NCBI RefSeq assembly: GCF_014645695.1
Contig: NZ_BMMF01000011.1
Location: forward strand, 62,001 to 126,000
Length of the DNA: 64,000 nucleotides
Direction of reading: 5' to 3'
Source: Salinarimonas ramus
Lineage (GTDB): Bacteria; Pseudomonadota; Alphaproteobacteria; Rhizobiales; Beijerinckiaceae
Every line of letters begins with the position of its first letter. Within the stretch, counting starts at the first letter, position 1. This document shows, one piece after another, positions 1 to 7,679 of this stretch. A model generated the notes under the pieces. The model saw only the letters and a list, made by a program, of their open reading frames with translations, ran no database searches and was not told the origin of the DNA. The translations under genes and the position numbers were made by a program.

Positions 1-634
1 CGCGCACCGGCTCGACCAGGAATTCGCGCAGCTGCGCATCGCGCTCGCCGTCGCCCCAATTGCCGATCCAGATCAGGTCGCCCGTCTTCTCCACGTCCGG
101 CATCGGCCGGAACAGGCGCGTGTCGGCGGCCTCGTGCCAGACGTGGACCTGCCGGCCCCAGCCGGCGGCGCGGTAGCGCGCCGCGAGCGTCTCGCCGAAG
201 GCGAGCACGCCGTCGTAGTCGCGCAGCTCCAACCCCGCGATCGCCTTCTCGGCGGAGACCGCGCGGTGATGCGTGTCGTGGAAGAGGAGCGTGAACGGCG
301 CCCCCTCCCGGCGCAGCCAGCCGATCTCGGCGACGATGGCCGGGTCCGTCCATTCGTGCACCACGACGACGTCGACGCCGTCGAGCGCCGAGGCGTGGTC
401 GAAGCCGCTCTCGTAGAGCCGCTCGTCGAGCTCGGGGAAATCCTCGGCGAAGCGGTCGAGGGCGGAGAAGCCCTGGTCGGCGACGAGGTTCGCGCGGCTC
501 CAGGCGTCGAAGGGCGCGAGCGCCGTCGCCTCGTGCCCGCGCGCGACGAGCTCGCGCATGATTCCGCGCAGGAAATGCGCGTTGCCGTGGTTCCAGTCGG
601 AGGAGAGGGAGTGGGTATAGAACACGAAGCGCAT
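1..634 (-). CDS. Glycosyltransferase (CgeB/GT1-like), 3' end beyond the left edge
   Basis: The reading frame opens at ATG (632-634, reverse) with MRFVFYTHSLSSDWNHGNAH and stays open to the window edge, so the C-terminal part is missing. The N-terminus has the alternating hydrophobic strand and an NHGNAHFLRG stretch typical of GT-B glycosyltransferases that read the acceptor in the N-terminal Rossmann domain. Further on it has a VVVHEW and an LLFHDTHHR motif, as in CgeB/DUF3880-type enzymes. It overlaps the stop of the upstream glycosyltransferase by one base (TGATG), so it is translationally coupled as the last visible gene of the epimerase/radical SAM cassette. The sugar donor and acceptor cannot be read from the sequence. 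Confidence 0.75.
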   Translation of the reverse strand, partial: MRFVFYTHSLSSDWNHGNAHFLRGIMRELVARGHEATALAPFDAWSRANLVADQGFSALDRFAEDFPELDERLYESGFDHASALDGVDVVVVHEWTDPAIVAEIGWLRREGAPFTLLFHDTHHRAVSAEKAIAGLELRDYDGVLAFGETLAARYRAAGWGRQVHVWHEAADTRLFRPMPDVEKTGDLIWIGNWGDGERDAQLREFLVEPVR

Positions 635-1794
635 CAGGCGGTCTCCGCCAGCGGGGTGCGCGCGGCGCTGGTTGCGAGCGCATCCGCGTAGAGCGCTAGG
701 AGCCGCTCCGCCTGGAGGTCGGGGTCATAGGCCGCCGCGCGCTCCCGTGCGGCCGCGGCCTGGAGCGCGTGCAGCCGCGGATCGCCCGCGATCCGGTCGA
801 TGGCGGCGGCGAAGCCCTCGGCGTCGTGCGGATCGACGAAGAGCGCGGCGCCCTCCCACAATTCGCGGAAGGTCGGGATATCGGCGAGGACGAGGGCGCA
901 GCCCTCCTGCGCGGCCTCGAGCACGGCCAGCCCGAAGGGCTCGTAGCGCGCGGGCGAGACGAACACGGCCGCGCGGGCCAGCGCCGCGCGGGTCTCCTGC
1001 GCCGGCAACGCGCCGCGCGCCTGCGCATGGGCGAAGGCGACGCTCTGTCCCTGCGGGCCATCGGTCGCGCCGATGGCGACGACGCGGATCGAGGCGAGCG
1101 CTGCGGCGGCGTCGAGGGTCGCGGCGTTCTTCGCCTCGTCCCACCAGCGCCCGACGGCGAGCGCGACGGGACCGCCCTCGCTCGGCTCCGGCTCGGCCGC
1201 GCGCGACTCGGCGAAGCTCGCGTTGGGGACGATGGCGAGGCCCGGCAGCGGGCCGTAGGCGACCCGCATCGCGTGGGCGTGGGCGCGCGAGGGCGCGATC
1301 ACGCGATCCGCCCGGGCGAGCCCCTGGCGCACGAGGCGCGCGTTGAGCGCGAAGGCGTCGGGCAGGTCCCCCGCGTCCTCGGCGAACGTCTCGCCCCTGC
1401 GCATCGCCGCCCACCACGTCGCCATGCACGAATGCGCCATGACGAGAACGGGGCGCACGGTCTGGAGGCCGCGGGCGTGGGAAGGATAGTTCAGGTGCAG
1501 GAGATCGACGTCGTAGAGCGTCGCGACGCCGTCGAGCACGGCCGGTATCCCGTCGAGCGCCGTCTCGTCGGCGACGAGCCAGTCGAGCGGGTGGTCGAAC
1601 CAGAGCAGCGTCAGCCCCTCCACGCCGCGGGCCTCCTGGCGCTGGTCGACGGACGGCTCGGGTCCGAAGGCGACGAGCACGGTCTCGATGCCGTGGGGCG
1701 CGAGCGCGCGGGCCATGTCCAGCGCGTGGCGCCAGACGCCGCCGACGGCGTCGCAGGTGACGAGAATGCGGCGCGGCGGGACGGGATCGCTCAT
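634..1794 (-). CDS. Glycosyltransferase family 4-like protein
   Basis: This 386-residue GT-B glycosyltransferase starts MSDPVPPRRILVTCDAVGGV, with a nucleotide-sugar-type N-terminal Rossmann domain. Its C-terminal GT4 donor-binding region contains FVSPARYEPFGLAVLEAA, the E-x7-E motif of retaining GT4 enzymes, followed by ADIPTFRELW. The start overlaps the stop of the radical SAM gene (ATGA) and its own stop overlaps the next glycosyltransferase. A much longer frame through this gene exists, but its upstream part runs across the radical SAM gene in the wrong frame. The likely role is transfer of a sugar, made or modified by the neighbouring epimerases, onto a glycan or small molecule; the specific product is unknown. 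Confidence 0.82.
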   Translation of the reverse strand: MSDPVPPRRILVTCDAVGGVWRHALDMARALAPHGIETVLVAFGPEPSVDQRQEARGVEGLTLLWFDHPLDWLVADETALDGIPAVLDGVATLYDVDLLHLNYPSHARGLQTVRPVLVMAHSCMATWWAAMRRGETFAEDAGDLPDAFALNARLVRQGLARADRVIAPSRAHAHAMRVAYGPLPGLAIVPNASFAESRAAEPEPSEGGPVALAVGRWWDEAKNAATLDAAAALASIRVVAIGATDGPQGQSVAFAHAQARGALPAQETRAALARAAVFVSPARYEPFGLAVLEAAQEGCALVLADIPTFRELWEGAALFVDPHDAEGFAAAIDRIAGDPRLHALQAAAARERAAAYDPDLQAERLLALYADALATSAARTPLAETA

Positions 1795-3092
1795 GGATGC
1801 GCCCCGCAGCAGGCGGATTCGAGCTCGGCGAGCGGGCGCGGGCGCTCGTCCTGGATGTCGCTGAAGCGATCGAAGGCGGCGAGGTAATGCTCGTGCGCGC
1901 GCTCCCAGGCCTCGTCGTCGGGCATCCCCCAGAGGTCCCGGTAGGACGGCGAGGACGGATACGGGTAGAGCGGCACGGGATCGTTCGCCCACACGCCGCG
2001 CGAGATCAGGTGCTCGCGCCAATGCGCGACGATCTCCTTCGAATCGGTGGGCGTGCCGATGAGGTTCGCCTGCACGAAGGGCACGTGCGCGCGCGCCTTG
2101 ACGAGGAGCGAGGCGAGCTCGGGCGTATCCATGCGGCAGCGCTTGGCGAGCATGGCGCGGCCCTCCTCCGTGAGGCTCTCGAGCCCCGCCTCGATGGAGA
2201 CGCAGCCCGCCTCGCCGAGAAGCTCCAGCAGGTCGGGCTTCCAGAGGTCGATGCGCGTCTGCACGCCGAACACGACCGGGCGCTCGATCAGCGCCTCGAG
2301 CAGCGCCTTCTGCGGCAGGAAGATCTCGTCGATGAAGTACAGATAGCCGACGCCCTGGTCGATCAGCCCGTCGATCTCGGCGAGCACGTGCTCGAGCTTG
2401 CGCCGGCGATACTTGTCCCGGTAGTCGATCTTGGCGCAGAAGGCGCATTCGTACGGGCAGCCGCGCGAGGCCTCGACCTCCGCGCCGAAGCCGACGAAGG
2501 GGCCCTCGTCGAAGCGGTGGTGATGGTGCGGATGGTTCGCGAGCCATTCCGCGGGCCAGCGCAGCGGCGCGTGATCGACGAAGGGGCTCGCCATGGTCGG
2601 ACCGCGGTTCGCGAGCGCGCCGTCGACGAGGCGCGCCACGCCGTCGACGCGGGACCAGTCGTCGGTCGAAGCGAGCTTGACCACGGTCTCCTCGCACTCG
2701 CCGCGGATCACCGCGTCGACGCCGAGCTTCTCGAGGGTGGGCTTGGGCGTAGCCGAGCCGTGGGGGCCGATCGCCACCGTGCGTCCGCCGCGCCCGCGCA
2801 GATGCGCCAGGAACTCGGCGGGAACGCGCAATTCTGGGGGCGCGCAGCGCCAGAACAGATAGGTCGGCGCCGTCGTCACGACGGTGATCTCGGGCCGGAA
2901 ATCGGCGACCGTCGCCGCGAGCGTCGCGTTGTCGGCGCCCATGAGCTGGCCGTCGAGCATGAGGACCTCGTGGCCGGCATCCTCCAGCAGCGCCTTCGAA
3001 TAGCCGAGCTCGAGCGGCAGATGCTCGTGGCGGCAGCCGAAATAGATCGAGCCCTCGTAGCTCCAGGCGGGGTTGACGAGCGCCACCTTCAT
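1791..3092 (-). CDS. B12-binding domain radical SAM protein
   Basis: This 433-residue protein has an N-terminal cobalamin-binding-like Rossmann domain (MKVALVNPAW, then LGYSKALLEDAGHEVLMLDG). The radical SAM domain follows, with the cluster motif CPYECAFC near residue 200 after EASRG. Later it has YLYFIDEIFLPQ and IEAGLESLTEEGRAMLAKR, typical of the B12-rSAM superfamily. The ATG at 3092 is preceded by a strong GGAAAGGAGG ribosome site, so the 27 residues of open frame upstream are not used. It sits between an epimerase (ATGA overlap) and a glycosyltransferase (ATGA overlap). Related B12-rSAM proteins often methylate or rearrange unactivated carbons. Here a sugar or glycan-linked substrate is an inference from context. 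Confidence 0.85.
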   Translation of the reverse strand: MKVALVNPAWSYEGSIYFGCRHEHLPLELGYSKALLEDAGHEVLMLDGQLMGADNATLAATVADFRPEITVVTTAPTYLFWRCAPPELRVPAEFLAHLRGRGGRTVAIGPHGSATPKPTLEKLGVDAVIRGECEETVVKLASTDDWSRVDGVARLVDGALANRGPTMASPFVDHAPLRWPAEWLANHPHHHHRFDEGPFVGFGAEVEASRGCPYECAFCAKIDYRDKYRRRKLEHVLAEIDGLIDQGVGYLYFIDEIFLPQKALLEALIERPVVFGVQTRIDLWKPDLLELLGEAGCVSIEAGLESLTEEGRAMLAKRCRMDTPELASLLVKARAHVPFVQANLIGTPTDSKEIVAHWREHLISRGVWANDPVPLYPYPSSPSYRDLWGMPDDEAWERAHEHYLAAFDRFSDIQDERPRPLAELESACCGAHP

Positions 3093-4213
3093 GCCGTGAG
3101 CCTCCTTTCCGCGGTCGCGCGCGCCGGGCGCGGCGAGGCGCCCGCACGCAGGAAATCCTGGTTCTCGAGCCAACGGGCGAGATCGGCGAGACCCTCTCGC
3201 CAGCCCGTCCGCGCGCGCCAGCCGAGCGTCGTTTCCAGGCGGCGCGTATCCGCGACGAACCAGAGCTGGTCACCTTGGCGCCACGCGGCACGATCGAGCC
3301 GGACGGGGCCCGAGATCTCCTCGATCGCGTCGATCACCGCGCGCAGGCTCACCGCGTTCGCGGGCCCGCCGCCGAGATTGAAGACGCCGCCGGCGATCTC
3401 GTCGATGCGCGCGAGCGCCGTGCGATAGGCGCCGACCGCGTCGGAGACGTGGAGCACGTCGCGCACCTGCTTGCCGTCGCCGAAGATGGTGATCTCCTCC
3501 CCGCGCAGCGCGCGGATGAGGAAATGCGCGACCCAGCCCTGATCCTCGGTGCCGAACTGGCGCGGACCGTAGATGCAGCTCATGCGCATCACGGCGGTGC
3601 GCAGGCCGAAGGAGCGCGCGTAGTCGAGGACGTACTGGTCCGCGACGCCCTTCGAGCAGCCGTAGGGCGTGTGGAAATCGAGCGGCTGGGCCTCCGACAC
3701 GCCGTGGGCGGCGATCTCGGCATCCGCCGGCACGTAGGCGTCGGGTGTCTCGCGCATGGCGCTGCCCGCAAGGTCGCCGTAGACCTTGTTCGTCGAGGCG
3801 AAGACGACGGGCAGGCGCGGGTTCGTGCGCCGCACGGCCTCCAGCAGGGAGAGCGTTCCCGCCGCGTTGATGGAGAAATCCTCCACCGGATCGACCAGGG
3901 AGGTCGTCACCGCGACCTGCGCTGCGAGATGCACGACGCCGCGCGCGCCGACGAGCGCCGCGTCGAGCGCCGCGCCGTCGCGCACGTCCGCATGCACGTG
4001 GCGCACGCGCTCCCCGTGCCGCTCCACGAGCCAGGCGAGGTTTCGCTCGACGCCGGGCCGCGCGAGCGTGTCGACGAGGGTGACGCGCCCGCCCTCGGTG
4101 AGCACGCTCTCGGCGAGGTTGGCGCCGATGAAGCCCGCGCCGCCCACGATGACGAGGGGAGCATCCGCCGAGAGATCGCCGGCACGGGGGTCGCGCTGCG
4201 CCGCCCCGCTCAT
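3089..4213 (-). CDS. NAD-dependent epimerase/dehydratase (SDR, GalE-like)
   Basis: This 374-residue extended SDR has the nucleotide-binding glycine motif GGAGFIGANLAES near residue 25. ASTNKVYGD lies ahead of the catalytic YGCSK (YxxxK), and SCIYGPRQFGTEDQGWVAHF is typical of UDP-sugar epimerases and CDP-tyvelose epimerase-like enzymes. The ATG at 4213 gives a short N-terminal tail before the Rossmann fold and overlaps the stop of the preceding epimerase by ATGA. Its stop overlaps the radical SAM start. It probably interconverts or oxidises a nucleotide sugar feeding the two glycosyltransferases. The exact sugar (glucose, mannose, tyvelose-like) is not resolvable. Confidence 0.87.
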   Translation of the reverse strand: MSGAAQRDPRAGDLSADAPLVIVGGAGFIGANLAESVLTEGGRVTLVDTLARPGVERNLAWLVERHGERVRHVHADVRDGAALDAALVGARGVVHLAAQVAVTTSLVDPVEDFSINAAGTLSLLEAVRRTNPRLPVVFASTNKVYGDLAGSAMRETPDAYVPADAEIAAHGVSEAQPLDFHTPYGCSKGVADQYVLDYARSFGLRTAVMRMSCIYGPRQFGTEDQGWVAHFLIRALRGEEITIFGDGKQVRDVLHVSDAVGAYRTALARIDEIAGGVFNLGGGPANAVSLRAVIDAIEEISGPVRLDRAAWRQGDQLWFVADTRRLETTLGWRARTGWREGLADLARWLENQDFLRAGASPRPARATAERRLTA

Positions 4214-5313
4214 GTCACGAGCCCCCGCGCCTCGAGATGCCGGCGCATCTCCGCGCCGCGATCGGACGCCTTCTGCGAGGCGACCCAGGCGACGAGCGGA
4301 CCGAGCGCCGTCTCGAGCTTCAGCCGCGGCTCGAAGCCCAGGATCTCGCGGGCCTTGGAGATGTCGGCGAAGCAATGGCGGATGTCGCCGGCGCGGGACT
4401 TGCCGAGGATCTCCGGCTCGATCTCGGCGCCCATCGCCTCGCCCAGCAGGCGCGCGACGTCCTTGACGGTGTAGGCCCGCCCCGAGCCGATGTTGATCAC
4501 CTCGCCGTTCGCGGCGGGCGTCTCCATGGCGAGGCGGAAGGCGCGGGCGACGTCCTCGACGTGGACGAAGTCGCGCTTCTGCTCCCCGTCCTCGAAGATC
4601 GTCGGCGCCTCGCCGTTGAGGTAGCGCGAGGCGAAGTTGGCGAGAACGCCCGTATAGGGGTTCGAGAGCGCCTGGCCGGGGCCGAAGACGTTGAAGAGCC
4701 TGAGCGCCACGCATTCCATGCCGTAGGCCGGGCAGGCGATCATCACCGCGCGCTCCTGCGCGTACTTGCCGAGCGCGTAGATGGAGGCGAGGTCGACGGG
4801 CTTCGTCTCGTCGGTTGCCACCGGCGTCAGCGCCGCGTTGCCGACGACGGGGTCCCAGCGCCCGGCCTCGATGGCGCGCCGGTCGCGCCTGGCGTCGTCG
4901 ACGAGGCTGCCGTCGGGGGCGCGGTAGAAGCCTTCGCCGTAGACGCTCATCGAGGAGGCGACGACGACCCGCTCGACGGGCTCCTCGATCAGCTCCTGGA
5001 GCAGCACCGCCGTGCCCACGTCGTTGGCGCTCGTGTAGCGCTCGATCTCGTACATGGACTGGCCGACGCCGACCTCGGCGGCGAGGTGGAAGACCCCGTC
5101 GACGCCCGACACCGCGCGGCGCACGGCGTCGGCGTCCCGCACGTCGGCATGGATGAAGTCGCAGCCCTCCGGCACGGGCGGCGCGCCGGCTCCGTGGACC
5201 TGCTCCACCAAGCTGTCGAGGAGGCGGACGGAGTGCCCGCACGCGATCAGCTCCGCCGCTAGGGCACGGCCGATGAAGCCCATGCCGCCGGTGACGAGGT
5301 AGGTCTTGGTCAT
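4210..5313 (-). CDS. NAD-dependent epimerase/dehydratase (UDP-sugar 4-epimerase-like)
   Basis: This 367-residue extended SDR starts MTKTYLVTGGMGFIGRALAA with the TGGxGFIG dinucleotide motif. Catalytic features are VASSMSVYGEGFY (serine) and SIYALGKYAQE (YxxxK), followed by ALRLFNVFGPGQALSNPYTG, a hallmark of nucleotide-sugar epimerases. It is the first gene of the minus-strand cassette. Its stop overlaps the next start by ATGA, and the 260 bp upstream should hold the operon promoter. Two different epimerases side by side suggest sequential processing of one sugar nucleotide, or parallel supply of two sugars to the two glycosyltransferases. Confidence 0.88.
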   Translation of the reverse strand: MTKTYLVTGGMGFIGRALAAELIACGHSVRLLDSLVEQVHGAGAPPVPEGCDFIHADVRDADAVRRAVSGVDGVFHLAAEVGVGQSMYEIERYTSANDVGTAVLLQELIEEPVERVVVASSMSVYGEGFYRAPDGSLVDDARRDRRAIEAGRWDPVVGNAALTPVATDETKPVDLASIYALGKYAQERAVMIACPAYGMECVALRLFNVFGPGQALSNPYTGVLANFASRYLNGEAPTIFEDGEQKRDFVHVEDVARAFRLAMETPAANGEVINIGSGRAYTVKDVARLLGEAMGAEIEPEILGKSRAGDIRHCFADISKAREILGFEPRLKLETALGPLVAWVASQKASDRGAEMRRHLEARGLVT

Positions 5314-5573
5314 GAACGCTCCAGACTATCGGCTCGGACGGTCGCCTCCCGCCGCCAGCACGGCGGGGCCGCAGGGGAGTAGAAGAAGATGATCGGCGAA
5401 CGTGTCGCCCGCTCGGCGGTTCCGTCGGCCAACGCGAAAAGAGGATGCCCGTTCCTAGGAGAGTCGGAGCGCGAGGAAAAAATGGCTCCCGACCCGCGGC
5501 GAGGACGATTCGACTCTTCCCCGGGAGCGCCTTAAATTCTTGGAGAAGAAAAGACCCGCAGGAGGCGACGAGC

Positions 5574-5852
5574 ATGGCGCGCACGCCGCGCACCCCCGCC
5601 GATCTCGCCCGGCGCTTCGGCGAGCGCTCCGCCGAGCGCGCGATCGGGCGCGGCGAGAGCGTGCCGGCCGCCTCCGCGGACGCCTTCGCCCGCCAGACCT
5701 ACCGGCTGCCCCGCGATCAGGCGCGCGACACCGCGCGCGACTGGTTCGCGCGCTATCCGAAGGCCGCCTACATGACCCGCGTGGAGAGCTGGCGCGTCCT
5801 CGACGACGGGCTCATCGAGTTCACCATGCGCCGCCTCCCCACCGCGGATTGA
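5574..5852 (+). CDS. Conserved hypothetical small protein (92 aa)
   Basis: The ATG at 5574 follows GGAGG (5561-5565) at good spacing. An earlier in-frame start exists but would add an arginine-rich tail with no ribosome site. The protein starts MARTPRTPADLARRFGERSA and ends with FTMRRLPTAD. It has a basic, alanine/arginine-rich N-terminal half and a WFARYPKAAYMTRVESWRVLD segment, with no signal peptide or membrane span. It converges on the pseudouridine synthase gene, with only 7 bp between the stops. I do not recognise the family; its regular codon pattern and ribosome site support expression. Confidence 0.6.
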   Translation: MARTPRTPADLARRFGERSAERAIGRGESVPAASADAFARQTYRLPRDQARDTARDWFARYPKAAYMTRVESWRVLDDGLIEFTMRRLPTAD

Positions 5853-5859
5853 GCGCGGC

Positions 5860-6927
5860 TCAGCCGGCCTCCAGCGCCGCGACGAGGCGGGCGAGATCTC
5901 GCGGAAGGTCGCTCTCGAACGACATCGTCTCGCCGCTCGCCGGATGCGCGAAGCCGAGCACGGCGGCGTGCAGAGCCTGCCGGTCGAGCGCCTCCAGCGC
6001 GGCGCGCGCCTCCTCGGACAGACGCGCCGCCTTGGTGCGGAAGCCCGCGCCGTAGACGCCGTCGCCGAGCAGCGGATGCCCGATATGGGCCATGTGCACG
6101 CGGATCTGGTGCGTGCGGCCGGTCTCCAGCGCGCAGCGGATGCGCGCGGCGAGCGGCGCGCCGTCGGCCCCGAGATAGGTCTCCTCGAGCTGCCAATGGG
6201 TGATGGCCTCGCGGCCGCGCTCGGCGGGCACGACGGCCATCTTCTCGCGATTGACGCTGCCGCGCCCGATCGCCGCCTCGATCGTGCCGTGCGGGCGCGA
6301 GGGCACGCCCCAGACGAGGGCGACGTATTCGCGCTCCAGCGGCCCCGTACGGCCGTGATCGGCGAATTGCGCCGCGAGCGCCTTGTGCGCGGCGTCGTTC
6401 TTGGCGACGACGAGAAGGCCCGACGTGTCCTTGTCCAGGCGATGCACGATGCCGGGACGGCGCACGCCGCCGATGCCCGACAGGCTCTCCCCGCAATGGG
6501 CGAGGAGCGCATTGACGAGCGTGCCCGTCTCGTGACCCGCCGCGGGATGCACGACGAGGCCCGCCGGCTTGTCGATCACGACGAGGTCCGCGTCCTCGTG
6601 GACGACGACGAGCGGGATCGCCTCCGGCAGCGGCTCGGCCGGGAGGGGAGGGGGGACGACGAGCGTGAGGCGCGCCCCGTCGGGCACCTTCGTCGACGCG
6701 CTCGCGGCTGCCCGCCCGTCGATCCGCGCCTGGCCGTCGCCGATGAGATCCTGCACCCGCGCCCGCGAGAGGTCGGGAAAGGCGCGCGCCAGGACCCGGT
6801 CGAGCCGCTCCGGCGCGCCCTCGTGGACGTGCTCGCGCGTCTCCCCGGCCGCGCCGGGAGCCGCGTCGTCGATCCCGGCGACGACGTCCTCGTCTTCCGC
6901 GATTTCCTCGAAACCGTTGCTGTGCAC
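5860..6927 (-). CDS. RluA/RluD-family 23S rRNA pseudouridine synthase
   Basis: The protein is about 355 residues. An S4-like RNA-binding domain comes first (ERLDRVLARAFPDLSRARVQ), then the catalytic RluA domain with HRLDKDTSGLLVVAKN, whose aspartate is the invariant catalytic residue, and the ALETGRTHQIRVHMAHIGHP signature. It converts uridine to pseudouridine in large-subunit rRNA and closest resembles RluD. No ATG is available between the tRNA and the S4 domain. I chose the GTG at 6927, 11 nt after GGAAGG; a GTG at 6942 or a TTG at 6930 are alternatives. The frame stays open far upstream only because it crosses the divergent tRNA gene, which cannot be coding. Confidence 0.85.
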   Translation of the reverse strand: MHSNGFEEIAEDEDVVAGIDDAAPGAAGETREHVHEGAPERLDRVLARAFPDLSRARVQDLIGDGQARIDGRAAASASTKVPDGARLTLVVPPPLPAEPLPEAIPLVVVHEDADLVVIDKPAGLVVHPAAGHETGTLVNALLAHCGESLSGIGGVRRPGIVHRLDKDTSGLLVVAKNDAAHKALAAQFADHGRTGPLEREYVALVWGVPSRPHGTIEAAIGRGSVNREKMAVVPAERGREAITHWQLEETYLGADGAPLAARIRCALETGRTHQIRVHMAHIGHPLLGDGVYGAGFRTKAARLSEEARAALEALDRQALHAAVLGFAHPASGETMSFESDLPRDLARLVAALEAG

Positions 6928-7037
6928 CAAGAACGCCACCTTCCGGGCCGAACGGCCCCAACTTTTTTCGAAATTCGTCTCGGGAGGGCTTGTGCCGTCC
7001 GCGGAGCCTGGATATACGAACGGCCTCGCGCCGGCCA

Positions 7038-7113
7038 GCTCCCTTCGTCTAGTGGCCCAGGACGTCGCCCTCTCACGGCGAAAACAGGGGTTCGAGTCCC
7101 CTAGGGAGCGCCA
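7038..7113 (+). tRNA. tRNA-Glu (anticodon CTC)
   Basis: A 76-nt cloverleaf. The acceptor arm GCTCCCT pairs with AGGGAGC. The anticodon stem TCGCC/GGCGA encloses the loop CTCTCAC (anticodon CTC, glutamate). The T-arm is CAGGGG/CCCCT around TTCGAGT. The discriminator G and the 3' CCA are encoded in the DNA. It is transcribed divergently from the pseudouridine synthase gene. No integrase or repeated 3' end was seen nearby, so there is no sign that it served as an attachment site. Confidence 0.93.
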
Positions 7114-7479
7114 CGGCAGCGAGGTTTCCCGACGAGCAGACCCGCGCCGCTCCACCGCGCGATCGTGTGGCGGTCGCCGCGTCGTACCGTGTGCGAGCCT
7201 GCGGCGAGAATGCTGGTTTCGAGCCGATCGAGCGAGCACCGCAGGGGTTGGCGGTACGTCGGACCGAACGCTTCGTCCCATCGCATGGCGCCGTGTTCCG
7301 CAGGTTGTCGCTGACGCGCGTGTGGGCCGAGCCCAGCCGTTCGGGCCCTCGTGTCGCGATCGTGCTCTTTATGCGGCATTTACATCCACGACCGTAGTTC
7401 CCTCGCGCGCCTTTACGCGACCCCGCGCTAACCCTGCACCACCCGCCCCGCGTCCGGGGCCGATGCAGGAGAGCGCTTC
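7114..7479. other. 366-bp intergenic region between tRNA-Glu and the kdp operon
   Basis: No convincing gene was found here. A 76-codon plus-strand open frame (7167-7397) has no good ribosome site and an unlikely composition. The only clear content is the KdpE-like site at 7368-7384, in a locally AT-richer patch, so the kdp promoter probably lies between there and 7470. Confidence 0.6.
7368..7384 (+). promoter_or_regulatory. Probable KdpE-binding site of the kdp operon
   Basis: The sequence is TTTATG, 5 bp, TTTACA: a direct-repeat arrangement like the E. coli kdpFABC operator (TTTATA, 5 bp, TTTACA). It lies 96 bp upstream of the first kdp-region start codon, in an otherwise GC-rich intergenic stretch, and its own regulator pair kdpDE is encoded at the end of the operon. 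The match is by eye from the known E. coli site. Confidence 0.6.
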
Positions 7480-7563
7480 ATGCTCGACATCGTCTTCCTC
7501 GCCCTCGGGCTCGCCGTGTTCGGCCTCATGGCCGGCTACGCGCGCGGCCTCGAGCGGCTTTGA
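7480..7563 (+). CDS. 27-aa membrane micro-peptide ahead of kdpF
   Basis: [20 protein letters not shown] continues to a short basic end (ARGLERL). It is one hydrophobic helix, preceded by AGGAG at 8-9 nt spacing. It is not KdpF itself, which follows 16 bp later with its own ribosome site. Similar one-helix peptides ahead of kdpF are known to me from other proteobacterial kdp operons, usually without a characterised role. It may stabilise the KdpFABC complex or act as a second F-like subunit; this is inference. Confidence 0.6.
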   Translation: MLDIVFLALGLAVFGLMAGYARGLERL

Positions 7564-7579
7564 GCCGGAGGTCGTCCCC

Positions 7580-7669
7580 ATGTCCTTCGAGCTCGTTCTC
7601 GGCGGCCTCGCCGCCGCCGGTCTCGCCGCCTACCTCGTCGCCGCGCTGTTGCGGCCCGAGCGCTTCTGA
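7580..7669 (+). CDS. kdpF: K+-transporting ATPase subunit KdpF
   Basis: A 29-residue single-helix membrane peptide, [20 protein letters not shown] followed by AALLRPERF. The LLRPE(R/K)F ending is the usual KdpF signature. GGAGG lies 8-9 nt upstream, and the start of kdpA follows 10 bp downstream. In the family KdpF stabilises the KdpABC complex in the inner membrane. Confidence 0.88.
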   Translation: MSFELVLGGLAAAGLAAYLVAALLRPERF

Positions 7670-7679
7670 GGAGGCCGCG

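Noticed and set aside
634-3291. Long minus-strand open frame covering a glycosyltransferase and the opposite frame of the radical SAM gene
   Set aside because: Only the part from 1794 down encodes a recognisable protein; the rest is arginine/alanine-rich shadow sequence over the radical SAM gene.
7038-7113. tRNA-Glu as an integration site for a genomic island
   Set aside because: No integrase and no repeated tRNA 3' end; the next genes are an ordinary kdp operon.
7167-7397. Possible 76-aa gene upstream of kdp
   Set aside because: No ribosome site, no domain, and it overlaps the KdpE-like site.
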